64,000 nt of DNA from Papilionanthe hookeriana x Papilionanthe teres. Lineage: Eukaryota; Streptophyta; Magnoliopsida; Asparagales; Orchidaceae. Every line of letters starts with the position of its first letter. Within the stretch, counting starts at the first letter, position 1. Below, piece by piece: positions 1-11,792 of this stretch. Position numbers and translations under genes: made by a program. The stretch spans positions 17,197,625-17,261,624 of the forward strand of contig CM040427.1 of assembly GCA_022702705.1 (NCBI GenBank), read 5' to 3'. The notes under the pieces were generated by a model. That model saw only the letters and a list, made by a program, of their open reading frames with translations. It was not told where the DNA came from and ran no database searches.

Positions 1-1214
1 ATTGGACTTGGTTAGCCCTACTAAATGGTTTGATTAAGCCCATTTAGTCATTTTAAACTTTAAAAATTCATAACTTTCAAAATACATTTCAAAAATTCAC
101 CAAATTGGTTTTGGAGCCTCTCTGATATCAGGGGAATTTAAGAAAATTAAAATTTCAATTTTCTAAAAAAGTTAATTTTTTAGTATTATTTTAATATTTT
201 AATAATTAAAAAATAATAAAAATTACAAAAATAATAAAATTCACCAAAATGTCATATTTTGAATTTTAACCACTTAGGAACAAACCCCATATTTTTCTTA
301 TGTCTCTAGGTTGAGATATTAAATTTTAAAGCCTTGGGGTAATTTTTAAGATTAAAAAATACATTTTCTAGCATTTCCACTAAAATAATTCCAATAAATT
401 AAGGAAAAATCAGAAAATTGTAAAATTTGATTCTCTGGAATCCTTGATATCAGAGAGAATTTTAAAAATTATAAAATTCATTTTTCAATTCATATTCTAT
501 TTTTAAATTAATTAATACTCCAGAACTTAAAATAATTTTAATAAATAAAATATAATTCAAAAAATCACAAAAATTGGTCCAAATGGTCCTCTAGTCATTA
601 GGAATGTCCCATAATTTTCTTAAGGACAGAAACTTTCGCTTGGTCATATTATTAAATTTTCCTTGGAAATCTTTATTTTCCACCAAAAATAATTACATAA
701 ATAAATTAAATACAGAAAAATCACATTTTCTCCTCCAATGTCTTTATTGACATATGAGTGAAGTCACATAAAAATTTCAAATTCATTTGAGCTCAATTTA
801 GTGAGTTATGAAATTATTAAGCTTGAAGGGCAAAATGGTAATTAAAATTTTAACCCTTAAATTAAAACTTTAGGTTTAATGAAATAAAAAAGTAAAATAT
901 TTGATCCTAATCTGATTTGGATGATTGAAATTTAAATAATTAAAGGGTAGAAACCTACTAAACAATTTAAAAAAATAATTAAAATAAACCTTAATCAAAT
1001 AAGTAATTAAATTTGGAAGAATAATAAAATTAGAATTATTAAAATAGGGATATTATTAGGAAGAGATTTATTCTTTAATCTAAAGATCCCTAAATTAATC
1101 ATCCCAATAATATTTAATTCTTAATTAAAATGATAATCCAAGTTTCAAGATTTAAAATGCTAAAAGACTTAATCATTAAATTAAGTTAAGGTTAAATTAT
1201 TTAAAGCAAATCCC

Positions 1215-1545
1215 TTTAAAATAAAATATTAAATTAAATTAAATTAAAACAAATTAAATTAAATTAAATTAAATTAAATTAAATTAAAACAAATTAAATT
1301 AAATTAAAATTAAATTAAATTAAATTAAATTAAATTAAAACAAATTAAATTAAATTAAAACATATTAAATTACATCAAATTAAATTAAATTAAATCAAAA
1401 TTAAATTAAATTAAATTAAATTAAATTAAATTAAATTAAATTAAATTAAGCTAAATCATATTATATTAAATTAACTTAAAATTAAATGAAATCAAATTAA
1501 ACCACATTAAATTAAATTAAGTTAAATTGAATTAAATGACATCAC
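1215..1545. repeat. (AAATT)n low-complexity tract in the 5' LTR
   Basis: Imperfect AAATT/TTAAA pentamers run through this stretch with variants such as AAACA and AAATC. The partner tract in the 3' LTR is at 20278-20600. It has the same position but a different repeat count, as expected for slippage after insertion. Confidence 0.9.
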
Positions 1546-3253
1546 CTAAGACATGAAGAATTCAAAATAAATCTAAAATAACTTGAACATTATTCCAAAC
1601 TTAAATCATTAATTTGAACTTAAATTTGAATCACAAATCATTAAATATCATTTTGCCCTTAGGAGCTTTTACTATTATAACTCCTAAATGGAGTATCAAG
1701 TGAAATGTCATTTCACTCATAAGGATATTCGAACATCACTAATTCACTTGAGCAAGAAATAAAACTTAACTTAAAACGCCCTGGATGATTAATTCACCTG
1801 CACGATAGAATTCATTTGGACTCGGGACAATTCTCGAAATGTAGAAAAGATGTTTAAGATTCGTCTTAAACACTTCCTCAATATGATGGAATGTCCTTAA
1901 GAACAAATTGAGCTTAGTTGTTCTTTGGTGAAGGAAATCATCCTTAAAACCAAAATTGAAGACCTAGACGTCATAGGAATGACTAGCTATAGGATTAAGA
2001 TTTTGGTAGAAAACCATAACCTTTCCCTTAGCTTTACACTAGGAAATTGCTTATAAATGCTTAAATGCTCTAAATTGTATTTTAAGTGCGGCTTGGGATG
2101 ACGGGAAGACCCTCCAGGTACGCTTTTATTTTATTGCAATTTACTTTATTGCAATTTATTTAATCGCATTGCACTTACTTTTCTTGCATCATAAACAACA
2201 GTTGCATGAAAACCTACACCTTTAGGACAGAAACCAAAACTGAAACCCATAACTAAATTAAAAGACACTACAAGATAAAATTCACCGCCACAACATTTCA
2301 AAATATAAAACAACTCAAAATTTAATCACAAACGGAACAACAAAACTACAACTACAACTAAATTAAAACGTCTCATTGAATGATCGGGAATACCTCGGAT
2401 GATGTAACCCACGTGTTGCTAACGGGATTTCCCACGGTCTAAATGAAAGTGCAGAACTCATTTAGTTGAGTTTAGCAAATTCATCCGGACTAAGTGAATT
2501 CGATGAAAATAACGGTGCTTGGGATGACGGAACCGTGGGATCTTAATCGGTTCCGTTTAATCGACTCTAAGACTCGTTTTAATTAAAATATTAAAGACAC
2601 ATGGAAATTAAGACTTTCTCTAAAACCAAACACTTCTCTCATCTCTCGATTTATGACTTCTAAAATTAAACCTCTGCAACAACAAGGAGCTCGGAGCATG
2701 GTGGGCGGCACGGCTATCGTCATCAACAAAACCCGAGTCTACTTCGACAAAACTTTCCTTAGAATTAAAATAACCAAGCCATAGGATTTCGAGGTAGTTT
2801 GCACTAGTGCAACATAAATCCTCAACTTTTCGTTAGGCATTTGCATAATCATGTTATGCAAATTAAGCCCTACCCGACCTTAGGATTCCGAGGTAGTTGT
2901 TTGGTACGACATAAACCCTCACATCTTCGAGGCTATTTGTATGATTATGTCATACTAATATAAGTCCTAATTAATTAAAATTGGCAGTATTACAACATTA
3001 AATAAACTCTCAAATTGAAGCCAAACAATAGGATAGTTTGGGAAGTTGCCAAGATTCTTCTTGGATCCTCAGCTTCTCCTACTTTTCTTCCATTGAATTC
3101 CCAAAATAAACTGTTCCAAATTTGATCCAATCCCTATTGAAATTCCAATATTCAATCCCTTGAAAACTTAAACTTTGAAATTCTTGAGAGCAGAACTACT
3201 GATTATTATCGAGAGTTTTCTTAGGTGATTCCCGTCACTTAAGATGTAATTAA

Positions 3254-3331
3254 CTATAGGGGCTTGCCCCTATAGGGAACTTTAAGAACCCATGTAATAT
3301 AAACCCTGCTTAATTCATTTATATTAAGCAG
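3254..3331 (+). other. Two conserved stem-loops in U5 of the giant LTR family
   Basis: The first stem pairs CTATAGGGG (3254-3262) with CCCCTATAG (3267-3275) around a CTTG loop. The second pairs CTGCTTAAT (3306-3314) with ATTAAGCAG (3323-3331) around an 8-base loop. Both recur in the solo LTR at 37645-37721, with base changes on both arms of the second stem. The 3' LTR copy near 22310-22400 is partly eroded. A role in packaging, dimerisation or RNA 3'-end formation is inference. Confidence 0.6.
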
Positions 3332-3664
3332 CGGAATTTGTCGGCTTATAAAATTGGTTCGCAGACCAAACGGACGTCGCAAATCTTCTAGTTTATTTAA
3401 TCGAGCCCCATCATCAAGTAGTGTATCTATTCTCCGGGATAGATATATAGTTTGTGGTGAGGCGCTCGTTTATATAAACTATTCGGGATGTGAGATCAGT
3501 TTGATTTCATATCTTAAAATTTTCAAATTTAAAATTATTTTCAAAAACAAATACTACTTTTCAAATTATTTATTTAAATTAAATTAAAAATTCGCCGACA
3601 ATTTATGTAGGCGCCCCCCTTTTCAAAATACAACACATAACCTAAAAATAAGCCGTACAATTTC

Positions 3665-3682
3665 TGGCGACTCCGCTGGGGA
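3665..3682 (+). other. Primer binding site of the Tat element
   Basis: TGGCGACTCCGCTGGGGA begins with TGG and lies five bases after the 5' LTR end. This is the form reported for Ogre-type elements, where it pairs with the 3' end of a tRNA (usually given as tRNA-Arg) to prime minus-strand DNA synthesis. The tRNA assignment is from memory of the family. Confidence 0.85.
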
Positions 3683-4172
3683 ATAGTTCCTCTCTCCATT
3701 TTGATCAAATAGTTCTGCTTTCAAAAATCGGTAGTGTATCCATATCCCTAATGGATCAAACTACCCTTCTTTCCGTTGGAGTACTATGTTCATTTCTACC
3801 TTGAATGGGTATAGCCAACATTCTATCGGATCTAGGAGCCACTGTTTAGACACCCCTAAACGAGAGAGGTTCCGAGATCCTTTTGCCTCATTTCGAGGTG
3901 GGATGGACCCCGATAGGTGTTAGTTTAGGAGTGATCCTTCGAGTCGAGAAGTCTTGCATAAGACTTTCTCTTCCTTTCCAACTCTGAATCAGATTCATTA
4001 CCTTCTCTACACCTTTGGACATTCCGTTCTAAATAAACAAACCCTCTAATGAATGACTCTTTTAACAAATATACATGAACGAGAATGTGTTCGGACTCTT
4101 TTCGATTCCTTTCTTTTCGTTCTGATGAGAAGAAGCATAACTTGGGACTGATAATCGAATCTACCTTGCGAA

Positions 4173-5022
4173 ATGGAAGCCCCAAAGCCGATTTTCTCCT
4201 TCACCAATGGATTGGACTTCGCCGTTTACAAGGATGAGCTGCCCGACGATGGGATCATCCGGTTTGGACAAGGATTCGAAAACACAAATGTCAAGATCGC
4301 CGACGTTACCCTTTTCGCACTCGATGGACAAAGTGTCGAAGCGAGAAACCCATGATTGAGTTCAACCTTAAATCGACTCGAGAATTTCCTCCTCTCGCAA
4401 AGGGTTCCAATTCGAGAGGAGTACCGCTTGTCCATAAAAGGACCGTTATCTCTACCCCCAGCTGGTCTAGTCGTCTCGCACCTACCCGGCTCCCATGAGC
4501 CGAAGGGAAGGAAGTTCGGATTTGCAACGAGCATGTTACCGTGGAGGGTACGGATTTCCGTGCAAGACCTTCCGTTTTGAAATTGGGTCCGGCTCGAGGG
4601 TTCCACCCCTAACACGGACTCAAAAAGAAACAGAGCGGAGAAGATCGCCGGGAAGGCCGGAGCCGCTCGAAGTCGCTTTCACAGAAGAAATTCCCGAGTA
4701 CACACCACTACCGAATACATACCATTGTGCGAGTATACACCCCTTTTGGAAGGGAGTAGATTCCATCCCCTTTCGCCGCGGTGACGAGGAAAATGTCCGC
4801 AGGATTGCCTCTACATTACCTCGGCCCGCATACTATAACGACAACAGAAGAAAGAGGGCTAGGGTTACACCACTTGCCCGACTACAGACTGTGATTGAAA
4901 AGTTAGCGAAGAAGGAAAGATGCCCTGTGTCGGAAATTTTAAGAAGGATAGGGCGGGTGCCGGCCAAATCCCGTCTTGGGCCGCGAGTAGAATCTGTTAT
5001 CGCGCGCAGAAGAGCCAAATAA
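4173..5022 (+). pseudogene. Unrecognised ORF upstream of gag in the Tat element
   Basis: A reading frame from ATG 4173 runs 60 codons to a stop at 4353, and a second frame is open for 175 codons to 5022. The second ends in a basic segment (RRKRARVTPLARLQTVIEKL, then a run of R and K at the C-terminus). No family is recognised. Ogre-type elements are known to carry an extra ORF1 between the primer site and gag, so this is the likely remnant. The two frames overlap and shift, so the original protein cannot be read with confidence. It could also be a diverged N-terminal part of gag. Confidence 0.45.
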
Positions 5023-5249
5023 GAAGATGAAGGCTAGTCCACTTGTTGTTATTTCGGGTTTACGGATCGGGGAGGATACCACCTTCCGACATTCGAGTGA
5101 CGGACCATCCGGTCCTGGGCCTTCTGCTGCTAGAAGGATGGTATGGCGTCCCACTACCGGCCAATTAAGACCGAAATAACGACCGGAAAAGGAAAGTCTC
5201 GTCGGGAGACTTGAGTCCGAAGAAAGTGCTACCGCAATAAAGGGGACTC

Positions 5250-6545
5250 ATGAGGAGGAAACCCGACAATTATCACATGACAATCGCGAGGATGTACGGA
5301 AAAGACCTGCTAGAAGATGCTTATGGAAAAGTTAAGAGCCGATATTCGGCGATTAGCAAGGGAAGAGAGGAGAAATTCGGAGATGAAGTTGACTCGTCGA
5401 GTTCATGGATGATGAGTATGCGAGAATTAACATGGTAGAAACACGAGCTTTGTCGGCTTCACGAGGTGCTCCTGCGGCCGCGAGAGAGAGGAGCCGGAAG
5501 TAATGAGGAGGCGGCTTCAAGAGAAAGATGATACGATCGCCCGGATGGCGAAAAGGATGGAAGAGATGGGCTGTAGCCACAGCCGCTCTCCGGAGTCGAG
5601 TTCGACCCCAAAGGGAAACACCCGGAAGTCATTCACATTGTAGACGGAGGAAAGGAGGTTACATCCGTCAACGGGGATGATCGATTAAAGAAGGATGCAA
5701 CACGAAAGCATGATTCCGGAAAAGGATATCAAGAGCTTGGTGGAACGACGCGAGTGCGAAGCCTTGGCACAATCAAAGAGCGGAACATCCATTCGGACGG
5801 GTAGACCTTACCCGGAAGAATTCGACGCTGTTCAATATCCGAAAGGCTTTGTACCACCTCTGTTCAAGACCTTTGATGGAACCAAAGGCATACCGCTTGG
5901 ACAAAGTCTTCGAAGAAGATTTTAGATCGCATCCAAACCACTTCGGTGCGAGCCTCAATTCAGAGTTCGAAACCTGTCAAATCGGCACTATCACTTGCGA
6001 TAGAAGCACCACCTCAACAAGATATCATTGAAGAAAACAAGAAAATTGATGAAGAGGAGAAGACCGAGGCTCTTAAGGCTAGACTAGGGGCTACTTATCC
6101 TAGGATAGTTGTTTCTGATTCGGGGGAGAAATCCCTCGAATCTCTGACTCTGTATGATTATTTGCTCACTCCGGTGGGATCTTATAATGATGAGGGTTAT
6201 GGCGTTGGCTACGTTTTGATCTGTTTCTAACAATTACGTAACTAGCGACAATCAACCTAATCCGGACGTCGATTCCGATACAAATGACAATTCTCGAATC
6301 ATACACGATCTCGACGATCACGATGACGAAGAAGACATCCACCAAGGAGGCTACGAGAGTTCAACGAAGCAACGAATCTATTTGCGAGTTTCGAGGAGCT
6401 CCGGTCACGATAGAGTTAGAACCTTCGGACTCCGAAGCTAATCTCGAAGAACTGTCATTCCAATTCGAAGGAGACATCGACGAAACTCGATACTAGATTC
6501 GGAAGAAATCACGGAAGTCGACTTAAGAAGTGGAAGAGTTCTACC
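5250..6545 (+). pseudogene. gag remnant of the Tat element, core apparently missing
   Basis: The first part (5250-5580) reads as charged, coiled-coil-like sequence in several frames, for example LQEKDDTIARMAKRMEEMG near 5520. Around 5800-5885 comes YPKGFVPPLFKTFDGTKG, typical of the start of the capsid domain in plant Ty3/gypsy gag. Near 6510-6545 comes VDLRSGRVLPP, typical of the gag/protease junction in Tat elements. Only about 620 bases separate these two landmarks, and neither the capsid core nor a CCHC zinc knuckle is visible. The capsid core is therefore probably deleted. Several stops and frameshifts are present. Confidence 0.6.
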
Positions 6546-6653
6546 TCCGAGAATGGGTCCGAAGGACGAAGGAAAACAGGTGGTTGTTCGGGAAGAACCG
6601 ACCCGAGCGAAGAAATACCCATTCGGGAAAAAAACGAGACACATGAAAATAAA

Positions 6654-7300
6654 GTGGACTACAACGTGCTAGCCCATCTTAGGAAACTACCGACGAACCG
6701 AGCATCTACGACGCTCTCATCTTATCGAAAGGAGATGAGAGAAGCTCCGATCGAGGCCTTACTTGATCCAGAAATTTGCATAGCTCAAATGATCGGAGAT
6801 TCCTTAGTTTGCTCGTTAAAGGAACGACGAGGTATCACCTTCACGGACAATGACCTACTACTTGGGACGATGAGACCATAACCGACCGTTGTACATTTCG
6901 ATTACAATTGGGAAGTTTACACTCTCCAGAGTATTGGTAGATCCAGGAGCATCAATTAATATAATGAATCTTCGAATGCTAGCATACTTGGAAATTGATG
7001 CTCGCGAGCTCGAAGCGGACAAAATGTTATTAAGAGGATTCAACCAGAAAGGAGAAAGAGCCCTCGGCTCAATAACACTGCTAATGAAGACCGGTGACTT
7101 AGCGAAGACAACCGCGAAATTTCACATAATTGATTCGAAACGTCGTTCAACGCTCTACTGGGCCGACCGTGGATACATGAAAACCGGATGATACCATCAT
7201 CTCTACATCAATGCATCAAATACTACGATGGAGGAGAACAGTGCATCAAAGGTGACTTACAAACATTCTCCGTACATGAAATTGGAATCCATGAAGATGC
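6654..7300 (+). pseudogene. Retropepsin (protease) remnant of the Tat element
   Basis: The frame at 6654-6881 holds ITFTDNDLLLG, which precedes the protease in Tat polyproteins. The frame at 6889-7191 holds the active-site region LVDPGASINIM, where the usual D-S/T/G-G-A/S triad reads D-P-G-A. Downstream, MIPSSLHQCIKYYDGGEQC at 7188 matches the conserved linker after the protease in this lineage. At least two frame changes separate these blocks. The enzyme would have cleaved the Gag-Pol polyprotein. The catalytic aspartate is still encoded but the ORF is not continuous. Confidence 0.8.
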
Positions 7301-7655
7301 GGCCTATTACGCACCCCCGAAGAAAACAATCTTCTCCAGAGATACCATAACAAATGAAGCAAAGGAAATTTGGGACGACGAAGAACTTGAAGTTCTAGTC
7401 CAGCGGTCACTCACCACTCCCTTACGGCGAGATGGTGAAGGTTTCTCCACGACTCGCATCCGAGGTCGAGGCCGGGGACGAGGTCGTGGCGAGACGTTAG
7501 GATAGTTGGACGAGAGGAAACCAGCCATCAATGTTGAATGGGAAGATAGTTCGAAGAAGAAAAAGAAATCAAGCAAGAAGCGGCGACAATAAGTCGGAAG
7601 AAGCCGCGAGTTCGGGATCTCTCTCGAAGATGAAAAGAACGAGGAATATAAATCG

Positions 7656-8150
7656 ATGTACGAGAAGATTAACCACTATGTACATACTATGACCATGACC
7701 CCGATCCATTCTAATAAGATCGAGGGTATGGTGGTCAAAGAGGTACGTAGCGGCAGTACAAAGCCCATCAAGTTCTACCGTGGTGCTCCTTCCTCCAAAA
7801 CTGAAAACAATGTACAATTTGAAGATGCTACTTCATCAAAATTAATGGAATTACCTTTTGAGTGGTACTCTCCCTGTGTGCAAAATTTAATTCAGCGTGG
7901 TTTCTTACCTCGACAATGGACAAAAGGTCAATCACAACGTTTTGAAAATTTATGGAATAACTCCGGTCGTCCACCCAATTCAAAGCATGGTCTCGGATTC
8001 GGCACAGTAGGATCAGTTGACGATACTGAATTTTGCATGGTTGTCACTTGCAAGTCTAATGAAGACTGCATGGAAGCTACAGAAGAACTTGAAGATTTAC
8101 AAATTGGAAACGCTCCACCGAGTTCGAAGAAGAGATCAAATCTACGATAG
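7656..8150 (+). pseudogene. Protease-RT linker ORF of the Tat polyprotein, possible weak G-patch
   Basis: An uninterrupted 164-codon frame lies between the protease and reverse transcriptase blocks. It contains a tryptophan-containing segment (FLPRQWTKGQSQRFENLW) and a glycine-rich HGLGFG motif. That motif sits where several Tat elements have a G-patch-like RNA-binding segment, but the match is weak. An arginine-glycine run (7461-7505) precedes it in another frame. It is the least damaged coding stretch in pol upstream of RT. The function is not known. Confidence 0.5.
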
Positions 8151-8199
8151 ATGAGTTAACGGAAGTTAACTTAGGTACTAGCGAAGAACCTAGACCTAC

Positions 8200-9131
8200 C
8201 TTTGTTAGCTCCTTACTCGATAAAGAAGACTCCGAAGAGATAATCAAGTTATTGATGGAATTTAAAGACTGTTTTGCTTGGAGCTACGATGAGATGCCGG
8301 GATTAGCTCCGGAGGTCGCGATCCATAAGCTAGGAGTGGATCCTACTACATTCCGAGTCGGACGAGGTTCCGGAAGAATGCGTCTAGAAATCGAACGACA
8401 AGTTATAGCCGAAGTTAAAAAGCTAATAGACGCCAAATTTGTCCAGTGAAGAACAATACCCGACTTGGTTAGCCAATGTGGTACCGGTCGGGAAGAAGAA
8501 TGGTCGGATCGAGAATTTGTGTGGATTTCGGAGATTTAAACAAGGCATGTCCGAAAGATGAATTCCTCTACCGATCCCGAATTAATGATCGACATTGCTT
8601 CGACACATGAAATATTCTCATTCATGGATGAATCTTTAGGATACAACCGGATAAAAATGGCTCCGAGAAGATGAAAAGCTTACGGCATTCGAACGCCGAT
8701 CGATGTATACTCTGCTACACGGTGATGCCATTCGGATCGAAGAACGTAGGAGCAACCTACCGGAGAGCGATGACGAGAATTTTTATGATCTCATCCACAA
8801 TCAAGTCGAATGCTACGTGGATGATGTGGTCATCGAAAGCAAAGTAAAGGAAAACCACCTGTATGATTTGAGAATTGTTTTCGAACGATTAAGACAATTT
8901 AACCTTAAGATGAATCCCTTAAAATGCGCCTTCGGCGTCACCTCCGGGAAATTCTTAGGATTCGTTGTCCGACATCGTGGAATTGAAATCGACCCGGAAA
9001 ATATTAAAGCTATCTTAGAAATGCCACCTCCAGGAACCTTAAAACAACTACGATCTTTTCGAGGAAGTTGGCATATCTTCGACGCTTTATCTCGAACTTG
9101 TCGGGTAAGTGTCGGCCTTTCTCGGCATTAG
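8200..9131 (+). pseudogene. Reverse transcriptase remnant of the Tat element
   Basis: CFAWSYDEMPGLAPEVAIHK near 8270 is the conserved opening of Tat reverse transcriptases. The catalytic YVDD box is at 8814-8825, followed by IESKVKENHLYDLRIVFERL and the thumb-proximal FLGFVVRHRGIEIDPENIKA. Between them, frameshifts break the fingers and palm (8450-8700). The enzyme would copy element RNA to DNA in cytoplasmic particles. The YVDD is intact but the ORF is not, so no activity is expected from this copy. Confidence 0.88.
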
Positions 9132-9560
9132 TTAAAAAGGACGCCAAATTTATTTGGGAAGAGAAATGCCGAGAGGGCCTTTGAGGACATTAAGCAATAT
9201 TTAATGACACCTCCTGTCTTAGCGACCCGGTCTCGAGTAGACCATTGATACTTTATACTGCGGCCTTAGACGACTCTCTCGGAGCCTCGTTAGCCGGGTC
9301 GATGATGAGGGTAAAGAAAATGTTATTTACTTATCTAAGCCATCGTTTACTTCAACGAAAATAAAGTATCCCACGATTGAAAAGCATTGTTTGGCCACGA
9401 TCTTCGCCGTTCAAAGCTCGAGCACTACATGCTTTCTCATAAGGTCAACTCGATTTCGAAATTTAATCCATTCTGATACTTGATGACCCGTCCGAGCGCT
9501 TTACGGCGGACTTGCCGGGTGGTCGATGATATTATCGCAATTCGATATAACTTTCGTGCC
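9132..9560 (+). pseudogene. First RNase H domain remnant of the Tat element
   Basis: Short fragments in changing frames match the Ty3/gypsy RNase H that follows reverse transcriptase: PLILYTAALDDSLGASLAGS (9243-9305) and a tail ending near 9560. The domain degrades the RNA of the RNA/DNA hybrid. It is the most decayed part of pol here, with many stops. The assignment rests mainly on position and the DDSLGA segment. Confidence 0.65.
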
Positions 9561-9679
9561 TCTTCGTGTCGTAAAGGGACAAGTCCTAGCGAGACTTCCT
9601 CGCGGCACACCCTTTGCGGCAGAATCTCCTCTCAATGACGACTTGCCGGATGAACAAATAATGAGCTTAGAAGACCACG

Positions 9680-10100
9680 ATGATCGACGTTGGGAATTGT
9701 ATTTCGACGGAGCATCTTCGACACATAAAGACGAAGAATCGCAAGTGATAGTGCCGGTAAGGCGGGAATCAGACTAATCTTTATAACACCGGAGCGGGGG
9801 ATGTTAAGATATTCCTACCACTTAACAGAGCCGTGTACAAATAATGAAGCAGAATACGAAGCCCTCATAACAGGACTAGAATTAACTATTCAAATGGGGA
9901 TAACAAACAACAACATCTACGGGGATTCGCGAGTTAATCATTCGACGGATCGCCGGACAGATGCAGATTTTAAAGCGAAGACTCGAGCAATACTTCCGGT
10001 ATGCCATGAAGCTGCTGGAACAAATTCGAATGTGACGATCTACAAAATTCCCGAAAAGAAAACGCTTTAGCAGATGCGTTAGCCCGCCTCGCAAAAGAAT
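9680..10100 (+). pseudogene. Second (archaeal-type) RNase H of the Tat element
   Basis: WELYFDGASSTHKDE near 9700 supplies the first acidic residue in an FDGA context. TNNEAEYEALITGLELTIQMG (9840-9900) supplies the glutamate helix, and IYGDSRVN shortly after supplies the GDS motif. This order matches the extra RNase H that Tat elements gained in addition to their original one. A frameshift near 9775 separates the first motif from the others. Its presence is the strongest single marker for the Tat lineage. Confidence 0.85.
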
Positions 10101-10379
10101 TTGCACTTGCGAGATGAATCGATGGAAGTGTCGGTTCACGGACGTCGGGTCCTATCACGGCTCGATATAGACACAATACACAAATCGGAAAAAGAAGAAG
10201 AATCGATTGCAGCGGTGACGAGAAAATACGAGAAGATTGGAGACGACCGATTAATAGACTACTCGCAAACGGGAAAACTACCGGACGATAGGTCGTTAGC
10301 TCATCGGATCAAGAAAAGAACTCGTCCTACGCATTAATAAACAATACATTATACGGAAGGTCTTTTGATCGGATGTGGC

Positions 10380-11529
10380 TAAGATGCTGAGCGGGTCCGA
10401 GGCCCGTGAAATTGTTAAAGAGGTGCATTCGGGACTCCGTGGCGCTCACCGGTCGGGTCCGAAGATGAAAATGAAAATTAAAAGACTAGAGTACTACGGC
10501 CCTCGATGATGACCGATCGCATGAAAATCGCCAAGGCGTCACCGATGCCGAGTGCACGGAGTGGTTCTACATCAACCTCCAAATGTGCTACATCCGACAA
10601 TTGCGTCATGGCCATTTGAATTTTGGGGCACAGATATAGTAGGTCCAATAGAACCACCATCTTCAAAAGGACATCGTTTCATTCTTGCGGCTACAGATTA
10701 CTTTTCCAAGTGGGCGAGAGCGGTTCCACTCGGAGAAGTGAAGACACACCACGTGTTACGGTTTTCAAGAACCAAGTTGTCTACCAGTTTCGGAGTGCCG
10801 CACGGGATCATCTCGGATAATGGGTCGGCATTCGAAGCACACAAATCAACAATTTTGTCGGGAGACACGGAATCGACTGGCGCTATTCAACAATTTACTA
10901 CCCAAGAGCAAACGGCCTAGTCGAGGCTTTTAATAAAACTCTCGTTCGAATCTTAAAGAAAACCTTGGACGATAATAAGAGAAATTGGCACGAGAAGTTA
11001 TTAGAAGCCTTATGGGCCTACCGGACAACCTTCGAACTCCTACTCGAAGCTACACCTTACGCTGCGGTGTACGGGTCCGAGGCGGTGTTACCCTTAGAGG
11101 TCCGGCTTCCTTCACTTAGGATTGCGAGTTGCAAACAAAATCACGACGAGAAGAGAATGGCAAATTACGACTAGAAGAATTGGAAAGCACGGAAGGGAAA
11201 AGACTTGCGGCAGCGAGCAGAATTTAGAACTATACCAAGCTAAGATGGTTCAAGCCCACGACGGATCGGTCCGCCCAAGAACCTTCAAAGTTGTTGACTT
11301 AGTTCTCATTCTCGAAGACCTATCCTTGCACAATAGGAGGAAAATTTGAACCCACTTGGGAAGGGCCGTTTGTGGTTGAGGCGACTACTCGGGAGGCACC
11401 TACCGGCTAGTGAATTGTCGAGGAGAACGACATATGCTTCCGATCAACGGACGATACTTGAAGAAGTATTACGCTACTCGATGTTTTGAAGGAATGAATT
11501 TTTCATCCCTAGAAGCACGGGTGAAGTAA
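10380..11529 (+). pseudogene. Integrase remnant of the Tat element
   Basis: A zinc-binding HHCC region is recognisable at 10420-10545 (VHSGLRGAHRSGPKMKMKIK, then damaged cysteines). The catalytic triad is encoded: D in WGTDIVGP (10633-10635), D in GIISDNGSAF (10816-10818), and E in the NGLVEAFNKTL block (10923-10925), in two frames. The C-terminal part includes LEALWAYRTT and SEAVLPLEVRLPSL, and the polyprotein stop is at 11527-11529. No chromodomain is seen, as expected for Tat. The enzyme would insert the cDNA into the host chromosome. Frameshifts make this copy inactive. Confidence 0.88.
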
Positions 11530-11739
11530 TTACTTATGACTGGGTCCGAACCCAAAAATAATAAAAAACGTGCTAAAATAAATAAAATCATGATAATAAT
11601 GTTTTTCTTGTTTTCTCTTCCAAATCAAAATCTCTTTCCTGATCTTTTCCCACTTCATCCCTGTTGAATTCAAAAAAAAATGTACAAAAGTAATAAAAAA
11701 AAAGAAGAAAACTTTGTCTTTAATAAACATTTTCTTAAT

Positions 11740-11788
11740 GTTCTTGTTCTTAGTACAGCCCCTGATCCTTTTCCTTGTCTTTTCGCAG
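11740..11788 (+). promoter_or_regulatory. Candidate 3' splice site before the AlkB-like ORF
   Basis: A pyrimidine-rich run ends in TTTTCGCAG at 11780-11788, four bases before the first ATG of the AlkB-like ORF (11793). The pol stop codon is about 210 bases upstream. This is what one expects if the downstream ORF is translated from a spliced subgenomic RNA, as for env in retroviruses. The donor site is not identified, so this is a prediction. Confidence 0.45.
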
Positions 11789-11792
11789 GGAA

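Larger units (their letters stand above)
1..3659 (+). repeat. 5' LTR (right-hand part) of the Tat element
   Basis: This stretch aligns almost end to end with 18993-22721 and carries the same AAATT tracts, the same conserved U5 block and the same final GCCG(T)ACA. It ends five bases before the primer binding site, which sets the boundary at 3659. About 3.8 kb of U3 and R lie outside the window. The two copies differ by scattered substitutions and short indels, so the insertion is not recent. No coding capacity is claimed here. Confidence 0.92.
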
